Below are positions 11,981 through 25,685 of a stretch of 64,000 bases of DNA, one piece after another. The stretch lies in contig JAPEHQ010000006.1 in the NCBI GenBank assembly GCA_027405735.1, positions 496,001 through 560,000 on the forward strand. The letters are read 5' to 3'. The notes beneath the pieces were generated by a model. That model was given only the letters and a program-made list of their open reading frames with translations. It ran no database searches and was not told the origin of the DNA. Source of the stretch: Mucor racemosus (lineage: Eukaryota > Mucoromycota > Mucoromycetes > Mucorales > Mucoraceae). How positions within the stretch are numbered: the first letter of the stretch is position 1; the number at the start of each line of letters is the position of its first letter. The position numbers and the translations under genes are program-made.

Positions 11981-13300
11981 TCTAAAATCAGAAACATCCC
12001 ATTATATTGTCATTGTTATAATCTATGAAAAGCTTAATTTTTAATTATACAGCAATTGAATAAAAAACAAGATGATACTAATAGCATATGGTGAGTATTT
12101 AACATCTAAGTAAGTTTGATGAAGTATACTTTTAAACCTTTTTAAAAATCCTGAGGCAAAAATAACATCTTGGCCCTGTAATTTCTATCCATCAAAATGT
12201 TGCGATTTCTACTACACAATGAATGCAAATTTTATCGCTCTTGATCTCGATGTACAGTATATTGGGTATCAGCCTTTTACCAGTTGTATTTTCTCTAATT
12301 CATTAATATTTAGTCATATTGAACGATGATTTGTAGCACTGCCAAAAAAGAAGATGAATGCTTCAAGAGTTTTCCGCATATCAAATTAGACAATTTAGTA
12401 GCAATGATTGCACTTAATTATGCTTTTTGAACCTATTGGTGTTAATCAGAATAACTAGTATTTTCATTCAAAAGTAAGCTTTGCTTTATACTTTTACATT
12501 CACCCATTCAATAAATGACATTGAATTTATTATCCGTTATATCAATCAACCAACTTCATCTTGATTCGGTTACATTTGACAATGAAATACCTAAATTACA
12601 CTTGAGCCACCGCCAGGTAACGCCACAAAAAATCTCGTACAATGTGGCATAAATAAGAGAATTAAGGGATTTTTTCTTCATAGTGAATAGATGTTATTTA
12701 GATGCCTGCCAGTGCCAGGTATATATTTTAATGTGTATGTTCTATTATACAAGAGGAAATATTAAACGTCTTTATATCTTTATACTGTATAAAGCGATAT
12801 TATACGTAGGATGCCATGATAAATGCAGCATCATATTATTTAAGTAATTGATCAAAATGCAAAATGTAGTAAGAGCGGGAAGGCTTAGGCACGGATTTAG
12901 TTGATATAATAATTTTCATTGTTATACATAAAAGTATGAGTTGTATCCATATAAACATACGTGTTAGGTTTTATATGGTACATCGTACACCCTATAGACG
13001 GTGAAATTATTAATTGTTTTCTACTCTCCTTATTTTCCATACATCATGGAGGCAACATGAACGAGATTCTAAGCAAATGTTTATATTAAATAACAAATAT
13101 CGTACAATAATAAATAAACTCAACAAAAAACTTAATAGTAAGTAAGCATTACAAAGCAATCATTTTAATTATTTAAGAAAAATGAGATTTTTATTTACAA
13201 CAATTTCAATATAAAACGAAGACATTGTTGTTGCTTCTTCTGGTTACTTATATAATACTATAATATAGCAGGTAAAATAATCAACGATGCTAAAGTCGAA

Positions 13301-13646
13301 CTATACCTGATCCCGAAGTTCAGGACTACCACGACGAGAACTGGTGATCTTATTGAATTTAGTGGGCGTGAACAGCAGGTAATCAACTTTTTGTTCAAAT
13401 TTACCGAATGCACAATAATTTATAAAGGGCGCAGTGAAATAAAGGTGCACTTTGGCCATTAATTTTCTGGCACGCAGCAGTAGGTTGTGAAAGTTGCCCC
13501 CCTTTGAGGGCATCGTGTAAAAGATGGGTGCCTACTCTCATGTAAAGTTCGAAGTTAATAGTGTCGGTTTTCGAGGATATTAAACAGCCAATTTTAAAAC
13601 CGATTCCATTTCTAACTAATTGTTGCATCCACAGATCTGTGTGCAT
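13301..13646 (-). pseudogene. decayed coding fragment in the IR1 spacer
   Basis: Two overlapping minus-strand frames look like one protein split by a frameshift near 13490-13513: an upstream part reading FELYMRVGTHLLHDALKG and a downstream part with APFINYCAFGKFEQKVDYLL. A related piece, reading CAFGKFEQQVGSLLL, is on the plus strand at about 39295-39350 in the third repeat copy. A dispersed, dying, probably transposon-borne protein that I cannot identify. Confidence 0.4.
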
Positions 13647-13988
13647 TTCTTGGTTAAGATTACGACACAGTTTGATATGTTAAGTTCTACATTGCTGTGC
13701 ATTATGTTATAAAGTTCAGCTTATACTGCACGTATTGAGGAATGTGGAACTAGTGTGTGTCACCTAGACTTGATTGGATATATATATATATAAAAATAGA
13801 CTCATTTTGAACTCGTCATACAGTATAATTAGAGAATGTGAATATAAAAGAAGATGTTTCGACCTTATAATAAAGTTCTTTAGTTTTAGTGTGCTCCTCT
13901 TTCATTTTACAACAGTCTTTCTTTATTTTTATTAAATGATTTAGTACATAATATGTTAGCTTTCAGATTGATATAATCTCCTGGCGTA
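13621..13988 (+). mobile_element. solo LTR, TGTTGCATCC family
   Basis: Closely similar to the LTR at 39495-39842: it starts TGTTGCATCCACAG and ends near CCTGGCGTAA, with TATATAAA-like and AATAAAG signals inside. No clean target duplication remains, but the related sequence at 44.22-44.46 kb lacks this insert. Confidence 0.6.
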
Positions 13989-14355
13989 ATACTCATAATG
14001 AAATGTAATTCTTATAAATAGTCTTTTAAACTAAGACCTACAGTAGAAGCTCTTCTTGGTTCTTTCTTCTTTTACCATTATTAGTTTTTCTAGTAATTAA
14101 ACCTACGTTCTTTATGATACATTTTACTAGTCGTTATTATTATTCTTTCTATAGATAAGATTACATGTATCCATAAACTCTCAAATAAATAGGATTGAAG
14201 TTCACGAGATGACGTTTTTGGTTTCAGTTTTTACGGCTTCTTGCAGTGGAATTACATAACCAAAAACGCTTGATAATAATAAAATAATCTAAATTCCAAG
14301 TGTCGCTCATAAAATATGATGCCACTTGAAATGTGAACAACCATAATAAACAAAC

Positions 14356-17300
14356 CACTATGAAGAAAAAATCCCTTAATTCTCTTATTTATGCCACATT
14401 GTACGAGATTTTTTGTGGCGTTACCTGGCGGTGGCTCAAGTGTAATTTAGGTATTTCATTGTCAAATGTAACCGAATCAAGATGAAGTTGGTTGATTGAT
14501 ATAACGGATAATAAATTCAATGTCATTTATTGAATGGGTGAATGTAAAAGTATAAAGCAAAGCTTACTTTTGAATGAAAATACTAGTTATTCTGATTAAC
14601 ACCAATAGGTTCAAAAAGCATAATTAAGTGCAATCATTGCTACTAAATTGTCTAATTTGATATGCGGAAAACTCTTGAAGCATTCATCTTCTTTTTTGGC
14701 AGTGCTACAAATCATCGTTCAATATGACTAAATATTAATGAATTAGAGAAAATACAACTGGTAAAAGGCTGATACCCAATATACTGTACATCGAGATCAA
14801 GAGCGATAAAATTTGCATTCATTGTGTAGTAGAAATCGCAACATTTTGATGGATAGAAATTACAGGGCCAAGATGTTATTTTTGCCTCAGGATTTTTAAA
14901 AAGGTTTAAAAGTATACTTCATCAAACTTACTTAGATGTTAAATACTCACCATATGCTATTAGTATCATCTTGTTTTTTATTCAATTGCTGTATAATTAA
15001 AAATTAAGCTTTTCATAGATTATAACAATGACAATATAATGGGATGTTTCTGATTTTAGATTGACATTTATCATAAGGCGGGCTGATGATACGTTTGATA
15101 CTACTGGTGATGGAACCAGTCAATTTAATTTATGGAACCTGAATGCAAATACCGACGATCATTGTAAGTGCTGCTTAAGTTGGTTCTGGTAAAGCATTAA
15201 ATAAATTGGCTTGGGACAAAGAGGGTAAAAAGGCAGCAATAGTTCCAGTGCTGGCCATGTTTATGTTTATGTTTATGATATTCGAGAGATAAGACTAAAA
15301 CTTAATGTAAATCACCTCTAGCGCAATAATTATAAAGTAAGATTATATTATCATCAAATAAACTACCACACAATATTAACATGTGTAAAGATTTGCAGTA
15401 ACAAGCTTGAATCAAGTGCGTAGAGCATCGTAAATTCTTGAAAAAGTTCTCAAGTATCATGAAATCTCTTATTTTTAAGACTTAAAAGGCTTATAAGCGG
15501 AATATTAATTTTGAAAATTATTCTTGTCCAGATCATCAATTTTGACATTTTTTAATTTTTTTTGTCCGATTTTGCAAATTTAGAGTTAATTATACTACCA
15601 ATTATAAAAACAAAAAATATACACATATACAAAATTTAGCGCTTTATTTGCTCAATAAAAAATATACAATATTTTTATTGCAAAATATTACATGAAAATC
15701 CTTTAATCAAAAATCCGTTTTTGGGGTAAAAGTACAAAGTTTCTTACTTAGCATTTAATATTAAGCTTTTATAAAATGTGTATTAGTTATGGCTACAATT
15801 TTCTCTCACAATGTAGTATATTTAAACGTTGATTTTGGTATCAAAAATTGATTTTTCTGTTTTTTGATCAAAATCATGAGTGTTGGTAAGGATAAAATGA
15901 GCCCCAAAAATGTCCGCTACAAAGTCTGAATTTTCAGACCGTACGTGGTTAAATATAAGAAAAGTTTAAAAAAACCGCGTTTTTATTTAAAACTTAGATA
16001 TATACCATAGTATAAGAGACGTAGCCATTCAATCTTGCTATGCTCAATTACGGCGTTGCTGTACGGGCTCGCTTTTGCGATTTTTTAATGGATGTATGAT
16101 ATGGCAGATGTTTTTTCTGTTAAAAAAATGTATGTTTCTATAATAACAGTTATTGCCTATTGTGTTTAGTTTATGGGTTGATGCGTTGTAATATTGCTTT
16201 TACGTTGGCTGAAATGTTCAATTTAGCAGAATTTTAATTGCGCTAAATAATGTAAAGCCTTGAAAATCCTTTTCTACGTGTGTTGTTTCTCTTTTTTTTA
16301 TTTTCATATTCCAAGGATATTATTCACCGTTTGATAAGGCATATTAGACTATCAAACTGGTATTCTTTTCTTTTATCTGAACACGCATGCTAACATAAGG
16401 GATTAATGTTTTTAATATAGGTAACAGCCGTTATATTAGAGACTGATATTTTCATTTAACTGCATTCTAAGATCAAGTATCATTATTTATTACTGTATTT
16501 TTGGACTTATTACTTCTTGATTACTAGATCAAATCAAAGGCAATAATATTTATATCTACTCCATGAAATGCTAGAACTGGCTACTACAAACCCACGAAAC
16601 GTTCCAGAAAAATGATAAAATTTCAAATGATATAGAAATACAAAAAAGGAATAATCTGATGTCTTGCCTAATTACCATAGTTTTGATCGTAGCTATACTT
16701 GAAAACAAATCTTTTTACAGCTGACAATCGTAAACTAAAATAGTAAGAAGTTTAAAGAAGGTTAAGTTGTTTAAGTTTTATGAGTGATAAAGTAACATAT
16801 ATAATCTTAGAATTGGCTTCTTGCATATAAGTTTAAGACGTAAGTGTTATTTAAGTTTATACTCGAGCAAAAACGATTGTTGCTGTAAACATTATAGCTA
16901 TAATAATAAACATATTTACAAATAATAATGATAATCGTAAATATATTAGTACTTGTATTATGTATTGCTATACATAAACAACGCATTAAATTGTATTATC
17001 TATAATCTATATTAATAAAAACAAATGTAATTTAAAAACCCATTCTAGTAAAAAAAAATACAATGAAATTTTGAGAACAGCACGATACTCATGTACAGAC
17101 CAATTTGTGCCCATACAATCAGCTCATTATGCTCATGGTCAGATTTTATTATTATGCACAAAGAGGGATGATAATGATATGCTTATGGGCAATTCTACTA
17201 TTATGCATACATGGGATTAATGTCATGCACATGGACAGAATGTATTATTCTACACATACAGGCTTAGCATTGTGCTCGTGTGTTGTTTCTTTTGTTGTGC

Positions 17301-18669
17301 CCGTGTGCATTTTGTTATCTTTTTAGCCATATTCAGTGGGCACAACAGCTCAGGCTATAGTGTGCAGCCCATCTGGGCACAACAAAATCATCTTGTGCAG
17401 CACAGGTCGGCCGTAGTAAAATAACTTCGTTATTTACTGCACGGCTATAGGAAAGTAGGTTTCAGATGAATTTTAAGTGATTTTCAACTATTTTCGCTTA
17501 ATATTGAGTCGAATCACGTAAAATCTTTAAAGAAGGTGTACCTTTACTTTATAGACCATTGATATCTCTTGAAAAATAGAAATATTAATCCCAGAATATT
17601 AGTACACTAGCCAAATATTGACCAAAATTAACCAAGATTTATCTAAAATTGATTATAAAAAATTGAGCACCTAAATTAAAGTGTTAATTTCTTATACAGT
17701 ATTCACAGAATAGATACAACTCTAAGCTACTTTGTATTTTTTGTTTCAGCGAAAAAAATTGATTTTCGTCGAGATAATCAAAATAATAGGGACATATCAC
17801 AGCTTAAAGCATAAAGCCTATGATGGCTGGGTTCCAAAATCGATTTGCAAAAATGATTGAAAAATGATTGAAAAATGATTCAAAAAACAAAATCGCTTAC
17901 TGGCTCATGAACTGCAAAGTAAGTAGAACTAGCATATTAAATTGTTTTGGTACAGTTTTACATTCTGCATCGAGCTAAATAAAATTTAAACAAATGTTTC
18001 ACATTAAATTTGGAGTAAAATTCAGTTGAAATTTTGGAGGTTTTTTGAAGATACACACCGCTTTTTATAAAACTTTCTTAAATATAATTAATTGAAATAA
18101 TGTAAATTAAAATTATCTATCGAATAAGCTATTACTGAATCTTTTAGCTGTATTTTTCGTAGAGAAAACAAGATTTTTGTCAACTTTTTTTTCAAATTCA
18201 GAATTTGGGATGAGGGTATACAAGGGAAAATTGGGAGGTAGAAGCGAAGGTATCACTTTGCGCACATTTTTGAGGATATCTCCACGAAAAATCAATATTT
18301 TGAAAAACTCTAAATTGGATCCAAGAGAGCTTAACAAGCTTAATGGCATGAATGCAAAAGAAATGTTGCTCAATTTAACCAATATTTTGAAACCTACTAT
18401 AGAAATGTCAGAAAAAATGAAAAAAAATAAAAGTGCTCAGAATTTTTTTATACTGAAACATGTTGTAGAGCACTTCAAAAAAAGTAAGTTTGATTATTAA
18501 AAAGCGTTAGTATATCTTAATTTTTCGTAGAGATATGAGGTCTCAAAGTTTTCAATTTTTACCAGTGAAATTGTGAAATACGCGTAAAAAATCTGAAACC
18601 TTAGCATTGAAAAATTAATACCAACTGCAAAAAGTAGGATATTTCCGGATACTTGTTTTTGGATTAAAG
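14356..18669 (-). repeat. IR1 right arm, 4.3 kb
   Basis: Reverse complement of 8373-12685 (see there). The inner end abuts, at 14242-14355, sequence matching the right end of the 0.73-kb elements at 28438 and 53371. With the TGCAGT hairpin end at 17441 this makes a 3.2-kb unit bounded by TGCAGT...ACTGCA (14242-17441, minus), a possible long relative of those elements. Confidence 0.9.
15061..15290 (+). pseudogene. captured dynein intermediate chain fragment (IR1 right arm)
   Basis: Reads DTTGDGTSQFNLWNLNANTDD, then after a frame change IVSAA, a stop, and VGSGKALNKLAWDKEGK, then a broken AAI...; the tail SSDGHVYIYDIGE is destroyed here by an indel and a TTTATG expansion but is intact at 42512-42611. 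This order (DG..FNLWNLN, V.G..ALN...W, G...AI...DG...YD.GE) is the C-terminal WD-repeat end of cytoplasmic dynein intermediate chains, as I know the family. The parent gene is not in this window. Non-functional. Confidence 0.78.
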
Positions 18670-18900
18670 CTGAACATCTCGAGTGCATTGACATATATTT
18701 TTTTCTTGGTATTATTTAACGAAAATTAAAGTTGGGCACAGGGTGAAAAGTGAGACCCAGTTTTTAAGAAAAAAGCAGCGAGTTTTACGCGCTTTTTTAG
18801 TCTTTCGTGAGATATAAAATAAGTTTGGGAATATGTAGCATAATGCATCCAATTGATATCTATTTTGTGATGTCTAAGGTACATTTCAAAAAGCATTTAG
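18670..18900. repeat. diverged outer flank of the right inverted-repeat arm
   Basis: Counterpart of 8130-8372 in reverse complement, at clearly lower identity than the arms themselves. Confidence 0.55.
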
Positions 18901-21858
18901 GATTTAGTATGATGCTATCACATCAGCTTCCACGTGGTGTTGTTGATTGTTCAAATCCAAAAACTGTCATTTTTCCCTGTTTTGCATGAAGTGTCTTGTG
19001 TAATTTATAAAAAGGAATCCGCGATTCGAAACTGAATCTTATTAAAGACGTTTGTTTTTGAAATTTAGATTTGAAAACCGTATTATATAATATACTTCAC
19101 TAGCACTATATGATGCAATTAAGAAAACATTTCAAAGACACTTATTCTTTATCATCAATTTTTTTAAAAAAAAATTTGCATGTTAGAGTTTTATTAATAG
19201 CTAGCCTGCATAACTTTTTTTTTTTTGGAGATTTATCATCGACCAGAAACAGAAACTTTAAGGAGCAAGCCTACATCATCAGATCTTTAAAGAAAATTAT
19301 TCAAAATTGCAATCCATGTTGAAGTAAAAACAATTACTATATGCATTGTTAAAGCATTTATACGCTCATAATTTTTTGTAATATAGTAGCTGTTCTACGA
19401 AATATAGAATTCCTCAGTTCTGAAGCATGATTATGGAAGTTTTTACAATGTTTTCGAAGAAATGGGCTCGTTTATGCTCTATTGTTAAAAGGGAATATGC
19501 TATTTATGATAAACATTCAATTGTGTTGGTAAAATATATAGTAAAATTAATAATTGATCAAGTATATACCAACGTAGTGAACGTGATAAATTATTCTGAA
19601 AAAATCAATTCATTTTTAGTAATCTCCCCCCCCCTCACCCATAGATATGGTTTTCCAGACAACTTGTCTATTGTCCAACGGTATGGCTTAATGTTTTTGG
19701 AGAATTTTTGATAGGCTATATTAGTTTTTGGAGGATTTATTATTGGCCACAAGGTTTTTTTTGGAAGCCTTATTATTGGTCAGACTACATGTCTATTTGA
19801 TCGAATGGCTATATCTATGGTTGAAGGCATTTAATTAATTTGATATATTTTACTAGTTTTTAAAAGCTATACTTAAGATTAATGCAACTCATATTATTGA
19901 AGATATTATATATCTCTTTTCAGAATATAATATTTGATCTGGCTTTATGGAATTAGCTTTTGATTTGATACAGATATAAGCACTGCAATTTAGAGTTTTT
20001 AAAATATTTACGATGGTCCTGTATCTAACAATTGTGATGAGATATATCTGTGCTGATAAAGATAGCTTATGCTTGCACTACATTTATCACTTTTAAATGT
20101 ATTTCTATATCAAATTTTGAGTAATGGTTGCCTAATGTCTGAAATGGATGTATGCGCATTATACTCAATCAAGGCATTTTCAAAGCTCTTGTTTCTGTAG
20201 CAATAGGTTCAGGCATGGATTTATGTATAGTCGAGAAGCTATTTGCAATTGATTAACGTTTGATTTAATGTCCAGTTTTTATATTTAGTGATAATGAACG
20301 GTAATCGCTCATCGAGGAATAGACTTTTTTCTGAATCATTCAATTTCGATCCAACAAAAATATGCTTCAAAACGAGCCATATTACATTACTACATTTGCA
20401 CCGACAAGTATGATAAACAACGACATAACCTGTATAACTAAAACAGATATATGCATAATAATTTTATTGTATTTTACATAATAATGTGTCTGTATTTCTC
20501 AAATCAATAAATTATTTTCTATTATTTTTAATTTATCCTGAACAAGCTTTGAAATTAATACAATAATTGCATTTTAGACATTTTGGAAAAGCATTTAAAC
20601 AATTTTAATAGGGATTTCAGACGCTTATAGTTGTAAATTTGAACAAAAAAAGGTCAAAGTATAGACAGTGTAAGAATAGAATCCAAGCAAAATGCGCATA
20701 TTTTTCAGACTATGATAATGTGTGATATCTAAATAATAGTTATAGTGAAGGTTAGCTTGGTCATGAATTGTGTTGATTAATGTAGTTTACTATAACCTAA
20801 AATATAAAAAAATTATATAATGCAACCCACATTGACGATTGCTTCGAGGAACCAATTTTTCATACACAATCTAATAGAGATACACTTGCTCTATTACCAT
20901 TTCAATTTTATTCAGTGAATTCCTATTCAAGTCTGAAAAAAATAACTATTAAGGTTGTTCTTTATAGTTAATAGATGATTATATTAGCCAACTAGCATCT
21001 AGAAATAATACCTTATTCATCTGAAATTTATTGCCAATTTGTATGAATTTGCATGCTCATTGTATCAACATTTCGTCAGGCCTTTGTCTCAATATATAGC
21101 TGCAGTCGTCCAAATTTCAATTGGAAATCATCGTCCAAAGCTATTTTAATAATGAACCATTTTTATACATTTTTCTTTACTGTCTGATGAAATGTAATCT
21201 CATTTAGTTGCATTATTTCCTTTCATTCATTACCATCGTACTAAACATATAACGCTCATATTGAATCAAGTAATCTAGTTATCTGTTATCAATTTTGGCT
21301 GCTTGGTTACCCGTAGATAGCCAAACAGAACACCAAGTATACTTTATCGGAAATGATGAATCATCCTGAAGCTCTTTTTCCTTTGTTATCAAATTTTTCG
21401 CAACTAAAGCGTACTACAAAGATATTATGTATTTATGCTGAAATCCAAAGTGTCAAATATCAAACGAATAAGTAATTACAATGAAACAATGATAAGCATA
21501 TTTGGTCTAAATGTCAAATCGATCGTTCCCACATACACAGATTATGGTTCAGTTAATAAAAACTGTTATAAATGCAGCAGGTATAACGTATATGCTTTGG
21601 CTTTCTGTTATCAGAAAGACTTCCAAATATATTATCTGATCCATCTAGGAACTAATTTTATTTCATCCCCATTTCTTTTCGTCTGAATATTAAGTTAATA
21701 AACTATAATTGGATGGTGATGCCGGGAAAAAATCTTTCAAAAAGATAATAATAATAATAATAATAATAATAAGAATAATAATACGCGATTACATTATTTC
21801 CTTTTTCTTTTTTCTTTTTTCTCCTTCTTTTCTTTCACTCTTTTGAAAACTATAAACC
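18901..21858. other. long intergenic region upstream of the ITC1-like gene
   Basis: About 3 kb of AT-rich DNA. Short open stretches (the longest about 94 codons at 19427) lack any protein character I recognise. An (AAT)n microsatellite lies at about 21743-21783, just upstream of the ITC1-like gene. Confidence 0.4.
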
Positions 21859-24800
21859 ATGCCATTATTGAACAAAAAAAGGGTGCCAGCTACTTTAAAT
21901 ATATCATTGAATCCAAAACGTCAAAGTAAGGAAGTTTGGTATCTTCGTTCTACGAATGAAGTTTTTAAAGATTATGAGTGAGTTTCAACTTTATTCATGT
22001 AATCGTTTAAAGACTAAAAAGCTAAACATCGTATCCATATAGGTCATATATTAACAAACTAACATTATATCATCAAGCTATATGGGAGTGCGAAAGAACT
22101 GGCAAGACAAATCTTACATATGAACAGGCTCTTGAAAGTGAAAGAAATGAGCATGAAAGAGCAGAATATTATTTCTCTGAAGTGCTCCGTAAAAGCATTT
22201 TAAGCAAAGTTCAATTCCGTGAGTAGATTATGTGTGTTTTCTGATATTTGCAACTAACCAGAAACAATGTTATATAGAGACACTTCACATTGATGATTTG
22301 GTTGATCAAATTTATTCATATTTTTGCAACAATTTCGTTATAGGAGAAGTATTGCGATGCCATTTAAGTAACTATGAGTACGTACCACATTTGAAATGTT
22401 GACAAATCGCATGTATTTATTATATTTGCATCAAGTTATGTTGCTAGAATTCTCGATATAGTTCCTGTCCAAGTTCTATCCAATGCCAATAACAATTATG
22501 CTGTTAATTCAAATTCAGAAAATCAAAATGATGGAGCAAATGTTCCAAGACAACCTAATGGTAGATTACGATTCCCTGATGCTTTTTTACTCCCTACGCC
22601 GCAACAAACTACTGACACAACTACATATTCAGAAACTGTTCCAACTGCTAATGACAGGGAAGAGTTTTTTACAGAATATCGATACAAAGTACAGTTGATG
22701 GATGAAGATGGACGACCTTTGGAAAAATTGACACGTTTTGTGGAGGGGCCGACATTTATTAGAGACCAGCAATCATTTAATAGATACAATGTACAATGCT
22801 TTATTCGTGATTGCTGTTACAGAGAGAATTATGTATACTCACCATGGTTAATCAAGGTAAAACATGTAATTGAAGTTTATCTGTAATTTTACGCATAAAA
22901 TTAATCCAAGTATCTAGCCTTCTACTGCTGCCATGTATGGCATTGAAACAACATTACCACCCTATCTAGAGAAATTCCAAAGCCAAGTTTTCGATATACC
23001 ATCAAAACGACGCAAGATTTTAACAAATCACAAAACACCAGATGAAAAAGAAGCAGAAAAGCAAGCTCGCCGAGAAGAAACATTATTACAAAAAGCTAAA
23101 CTAAAGGAAGAAAGAGAAAAACTTCGTTTAGAAAGAAAGAAGCAAGCAGCAGTGAAATACCCAGTTGAAGACTTAGATTTGCCAATCTATCGCAAAGATC
23201 CCAATAATAATTGGGCTTTGATTGATATGTCGCCTCAAAAATACTTTTCAAGAGATGGCATCATACCTTACCCTAGCGGTGGCAGATCAGAACGCCCTAT
23301 ACCTCGTCATGATCCAACTATACCAGCTGAATTATTTGATACATTTTTATCTACTTGGGCTTTCCTAACAGTATTTGCTGAGCCTCTCAGACTGGCGGCA
23401 TACAGTGTAGATGAATTTGAAAAGGCATTATTTCATGAAACACATCAACCTAAAGCGACTGTCATGGTGGAATATAATGCCTGTTTGCTCAATGTCATTA
23501 TTAAAGAACGCAAAGATAACACATCAAATGAAATCATCAATGGTGATGCATTGGAAAATTATCTCGAGTCATTAGAAAAGAGCGATGATGAAAGTGATGA
23601 TGAGAACGATAACAGCAGTAAACAAGGAGGCTCCAAGTTAAAACCTGAGTCATCTCTACTACCAAAGATTGAACGAGGCTGGAGAGACAAAGATCATTTG
23701 CGATTCGCTCAGAAATGGGACAGCAAGGAACTACGAGCAAATTATGATCGTCGTGGGTGGGAAACAACATTAATTGGATGTATCAATGATATTGCTACAC
23801 CTGAATTATTACCAAACGTCGATGAACTTTTACGCCATTTAAACCCCAAATTGAATTCATCAGCAGCAGACAGAGAAAAGCAATATCCCACCCTTAGTAT
23901 CAAGCAAAAACTGGAGATTTTGGAATTCTTGGTTAATGTTGTAAATGAATCTACAGTAATCAAGTAAGGATCTGAAATACATAATACTGATATACATTTG
24001 CTCATATAATATTGTTACTAGAAACTATATGGATTATTGTCAAGATCAATTGACAGATTTCAGAAAACACAAAGTAGAATTGAACAAGGAATCAAAGGCA
24101 TTGTAAGTAATGAAGCACAATCAATATTGATATTGTTTTGTTAACTGTAAATTTAGGGCTGCTAAACGAATTGAAATGGACAAGCGCGATAAATCAGAAA
24201 AGTCAGAGGACGCAAGTGATGATAATAATGAAGGAGAGGAGGAAGAATCAGCATCTGAAAATAGCGATAATTCCAATGAAGATTCTGACATGGAAAGCGA
24301 TTCGTAAATGTCATCGAATATGTAATCTGCATAAGTACTAAACTCTTTGAAATAGGTCTGAAACTAGATTAGCAAATCGTAAACGTAGACAAATATCTCG
24401 ACAAGAAAAGCTTAAACAGAAGCAACGCGAACGAGAAGAAATGGAAACACAACGTAAAAAACAATATGCTGAACAACGACAAATAGCAAAAGTTAAAAAT
24501 CAAGAACAGCGTATCAAAATGAATGAAAGGCGCAAATTAGAAGAAGAAGAGAAAATTATCAAGAGAAAGGTGAATATAAACCCCAAAAATCACCTAATTT
24601 GAGTAAATTCTTAACGTTTTTTTTTTTTTTTTTTTGTATTTTACAGGAGGACCATTTAGAGAAAAATATGAGACGTTATATGACATTACGAATCCGTCCT
24701 CTTGGTAAAGATCGTTTCAATAATCGTTACATTTACTTGGACAATGTTGGAGTATCAAGCACATATGGGTCTGGTAGACTTTATGTTAGTAGTCCTACTG

Positions 24801-25283
24801 ACATTGACATTCAAATGATGATGGAAAGGGATTTCGATACCGCAGATCTTCCTGAGCGTGCTTGGGGATACGGTGGTGGCCATTGGTTTATCATAAAATT
24901 GATGCAAGAGCAAGGCTTTGTGGAAGAAAGTAAATGGCTTGAAAGTCGTATGAGTGAATTAAGTTCAGCGCAACCAAGTGAATATCGTGGTTGGTGGAAA
25001 TATTACTCTGAGCCAGAAGAGATTGAGCAATTGCTATCTTGGTTAAATCCAAAGGGCTTTAGAGAACAAAAATTAAAAGCTGAATTGATTAAACAACATC
25101 CAAATATCATTGAATCTTTTAGAAAGCGTGCCACCGTAAGATATTTTTATTGTCATAGTTGATCATGTTTAACCAGATTTCTTTTATTAGGCTCTTGTCA
25201 AAGAAATAAAAATTCCCGAAGAGTCTGCCATTACACCACCACCAAAACGTTCAACGAGAGCAAAACCTTCTGCAGCAAAATAG
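21859..25283 (+). CDS. ISWI-complex subunit with WAC, DDT and WHIM motifs (ITC1/ACF1-like)
   Basis: Accessory subunit of an ISWI chromatin remodeller, nuclear. Ten exons: 21859-21977, 22043-22218, 22278-22377, 22436-22856, 22918-23963, 24022-24102, 24157-24303, 24356-24569, 24647-25135, 25191-25283; 961 aa. N-terminal WAC domain (PLLNKKRV...EVWYLRSTNEVFKDYESY...YHQAIWECERTGKTNLTYEQALESE). DDT domain at about 405-465 (ELFDTFLSTWAFLTVFAEPL). WHIM1-like helix near 595-615 (LSIKQKLEILEFLVNVV). An acidic and then Arg/Lys/Glu-rich coiled coil spans about 660-765. WHIM2/3 near 780-850 (IRPLGKDRFNNRYIYLD...GWWKYYSEPEEIEQLLSWLNPKG). No PHD or bromodomain, so Itc1 of the yeast ISW2 complex fits better than animal ACF1. 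Confidence 0.93.
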
Positions 25284-25685
25284 AATTGGATTCTTGGACT
25301 TCTTGATTACAAAAATAAAATAAAATAAAGCTTAACGTTGTCAATTTAATATACCTTCCATTAATTAATAAATACGTATAAAAAGTTGTTTAAATTTAAA
25401 ACCATATTATTCTTTACAGCCTTAAAGGTGACAATTTGCAATATTGTCGTTGATACAAAATGTTAAGCAAATGGTACTCTTGAAAATGGTATTTTTTTAC
25501 TTTTTTTGTTTGCTAATAAAACTATATGAATAAGGCTGCTACTCTAATCTTGATGCACAGGCACATGTTGAAGAAATCGGACTACTAATAAAATCGACGC
25601 AGTAGTAGAAGCAGAGCATCAACTCGAGTATCCAAAACACGACAATTTCTTCCTTTTTTCTTTATATAACATATACCAAACAAAC

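Larger units (their letters stand above)
8373..12685 (+). repeat. IR1 left arm, 4.3 kb
   Basis: Reverse complement of 14356-18669. Corresponding positions sum to 27042 in the outer part and 27041 in the inner part; the one-base change fits an A-run of 7 near 10743 facing a T-run of 8 near 16292. Every other segment I compared was identical. Composite: 8373-9600 is a module also found at 26.9-28.1, 29.9-31.1 and 37.6-39.0 kb; 9601-12685 starts with a hairpin and contains a module shared with 40.4-42.6 kb, including a dynein gene fragment at about 11750-11980 on the minus strand. No intact transposase was found. Confidence 0.9.
12686..14355. repeat. IR1 spacer made of nested LTR debris
   Basis: The 1.67-kb loop between the arms. 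It holds a decayed coding stretch (13301-13646, minus), a solo LTR (13621-about 13988) inserted in an older LTR fragment (about 13555-14190, with its uninterrupted relative at 44.22-44.46 kb), and a 114-bp copy of the right end of the TGCAGT/ACTGCA element (14242-14355). 12686-13300 shows nothing I recognise. Confidence 0.6.

Noticed and set aside
19427..19711. 94-codon frame
   Set aside because: No protein character, no neighbours or promoter; expected by chance in 3 kb of intergenic DNA.
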